Below are positions 63,353 through 64,000 of a DNA stretch of 64,000 nt, piece after piece; within the stretch, counting starts at the first letter, position 1; each line of letters begins with the position of its first letter. The stretch spans positions 1-64,000 of the forward strand of contig NZ_MPDM01000007.1 in the NCBI RefSeq assembly GCF_001936115.1, written 5' to 3'. This DNA is from Boudabousia marimammalium (GTDB lineage: Bacteria; Actinomycetota; Actinomycetes; Actinomycetales; Actinomycetaceae). The notes under the pieces were generated by a model. It saw only the letters and a list, made by a program, of their open reading frames with translations, searched no databases and had not been told where the DNA came from. The position numbers and the translations under genes were made by a program.

Positions 63353-64000
63353 TCAGTGATGGAACAGTCGTACACCGTTACAGACCATAACGATATTATG
63401 CGCGTTGCATTCATCAATAACTACGTCGTCTCGGATGGAGCCACCGGGCTGAACCACATAGGAAACACCGCTTTTCACCGCGCGCTTGATGTTATCTGAG
63501 AACGGGAAGAAAGCGTCAGAAGCGAGGCTGACGCCAGAGAAAGTCGCTAGGAACTCTTGCTTATCAGCTGCGGTCAATGGTTGCGGTTGAGAGGTGAAAT
63601 AGTTTTCCCAGATCCCTTCAGCGCAGACATCTTCCTCGTTTTGATTAATGTAACTATCAATCACGTTGTCACGGTTCGCGCGACCCAAATCCTCACGGAA
63701 AGGTAAATCCAGTACCCGCGGGTGCTGGCGCAGGAACCAAGTATCTGCCTTGTCGCCGGCCAAACGTGTGCAATGAATTCGTGATTGCTGGCCGGCCCCG
63801 ACCCCAATCGCCTGCCCCTGATAGGAATAGCAAACCGAATTTGATTGGGTGTACTTCAGGGTAATCAGACCAATTAGTAGGTCTTGTTTATTCTCTACCG
63901 ATAATACGGTATTCGTAGTCACAATATTTTCTAGCAGTGAGTCATCGATTTTCAGGTCATTGCGACGCTGAGTGAAAGTAATCCCGAAAACCTCTTTGGT
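63353..64000 (-). CDS. purH: AICAR transformylase PurH, C-terminal part, cut by window edge
   Basis: The last about 215 residues of an AICAR formyltransferase; the frame stays open to the right edge. Recognisable pieces are TLKYTQSNSVCYSYQGQAIG, VGAGQQSRIHCTRLAGDKAD, SDAFFPFSDNIKRAVKSGVS and the C-terminus MVCNGVRLFHH. The inserted TRLAGDKADTWFLRQHPRVL segment is typical of the stand-alone, short type rather than the usual bifunctional PurH, so IMP cyclohydrolase may be a separate gene. It is the first gene in view of the operon purH-purD-purL-fhs. Confidence 0.9.
   Translation of the reverse strand, partial: TKEVFGITFTQRRNDLKIDDSLLENIVTTNTVLSVENKQDLLIGLITLKYTQSNSVCYSYQGQAIGVGAGQQSRIHCTRLAGDKADTWFLRQHPRVLDLPFREDLGRANRDNVIDSYINQNEEDVCAEGIWENYFTSQPQPLTAADKQEFLATFSGVSLASDAFFPFSDNIKRAVKSGVSYVVQPGGSIRDDVVIDECNAHNIVMVCNGVRLFHH

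Overview
The window comes from an actinobacterium of moderate G+C content, most likely the family Actinomycetaceae (Varibaculum, Mobiluncus or Gleimia would fit; the genus is inference). The pointers are a fused PurL-PurQ enzyme, a DUF3027 gene beside a cold-shock gene, a Glp / RimJ-like / SepX-GlpR division cluster, an IdeR/DtxR regulator, a CmtR-type metal sensor, LPXTG-like wall proteins, and a type II-C Cas9 of the Corynebacterium/Actinomyces size class.

Region by region. 1-5620: a type II-C CRISPR-Cas locus. The array (13 identical 36-nt repeats, 28-nt spacers, running off the left edge) reads on the plus strand toward the minus-strand operon cas9-cas1-cas2. A tracrRNA gene with promoter and terminator lies upstream of cas9. 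Each repeat ends in an extended -10 promoter, so each crRNA can start inside its own spacer. An extra inverted anti-repeat sits between the array and cas2. 5632-20990: secreted proteins, a LacI-controlled sugar ABC importer, a lipid kinase, a pilin-like wall protein, a CmtR/CDF metal pair, and a wall-anchored FN3 protein behind a near-perfect IdeR/DtxR box.

21211-33690: an accessory, AT-richer region ending at tRNA-Ala(CGC). It holds a KAP-type NTPase, IS3 debris, a polytopic membrane protein, a DarT ADP-ribosyltransferase with a NADAR antitoxin, two decayed genes, a 2TM-NUDIX-like protein, an IS481 remnant, and a nearly intact IS481 copy inserted at the tRNA 3' end with 16-bp direct repeats. 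33791-42423: the GlpR-GNAT-Glp cluster, mscL, and a 1555-residue helicase-like protein with degenerate motifs.

42495-48615: a second defence-like cluster. An Abi_2 (HEPN) gene and a Fic gene diverge from a TGTAAAAA-box operator; about 63 bp of that operator is repeated almost exactly behind fic. Then come a 42-codon small ORF, a three-TM protein, and an N6-adenine methylase gene split by a G6-tract frameshift and truncated at its 5' end beside an IS3 remnant. 48674-64000: housekeeping genes (VOC protein, methyltransferase, tRNA-Arg(CCU), universal stress protein, NlpC/P60 hydrolase, DtxR regulator with its own box, MFS exporter, DUF3027, cold-shock protein, TPM-domain protein) and the purine operon purH-purD-purL-fhs, whose purH runs off the right edge.

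The strongest leads for unrecognised biology are the second anti-repeat at the array end, the duplicated operator and leaderless promoter of fic with the divergent Abi gene, the methylase / 3TM / small-ORF cluster, and the 2TM-NUDIX protein.
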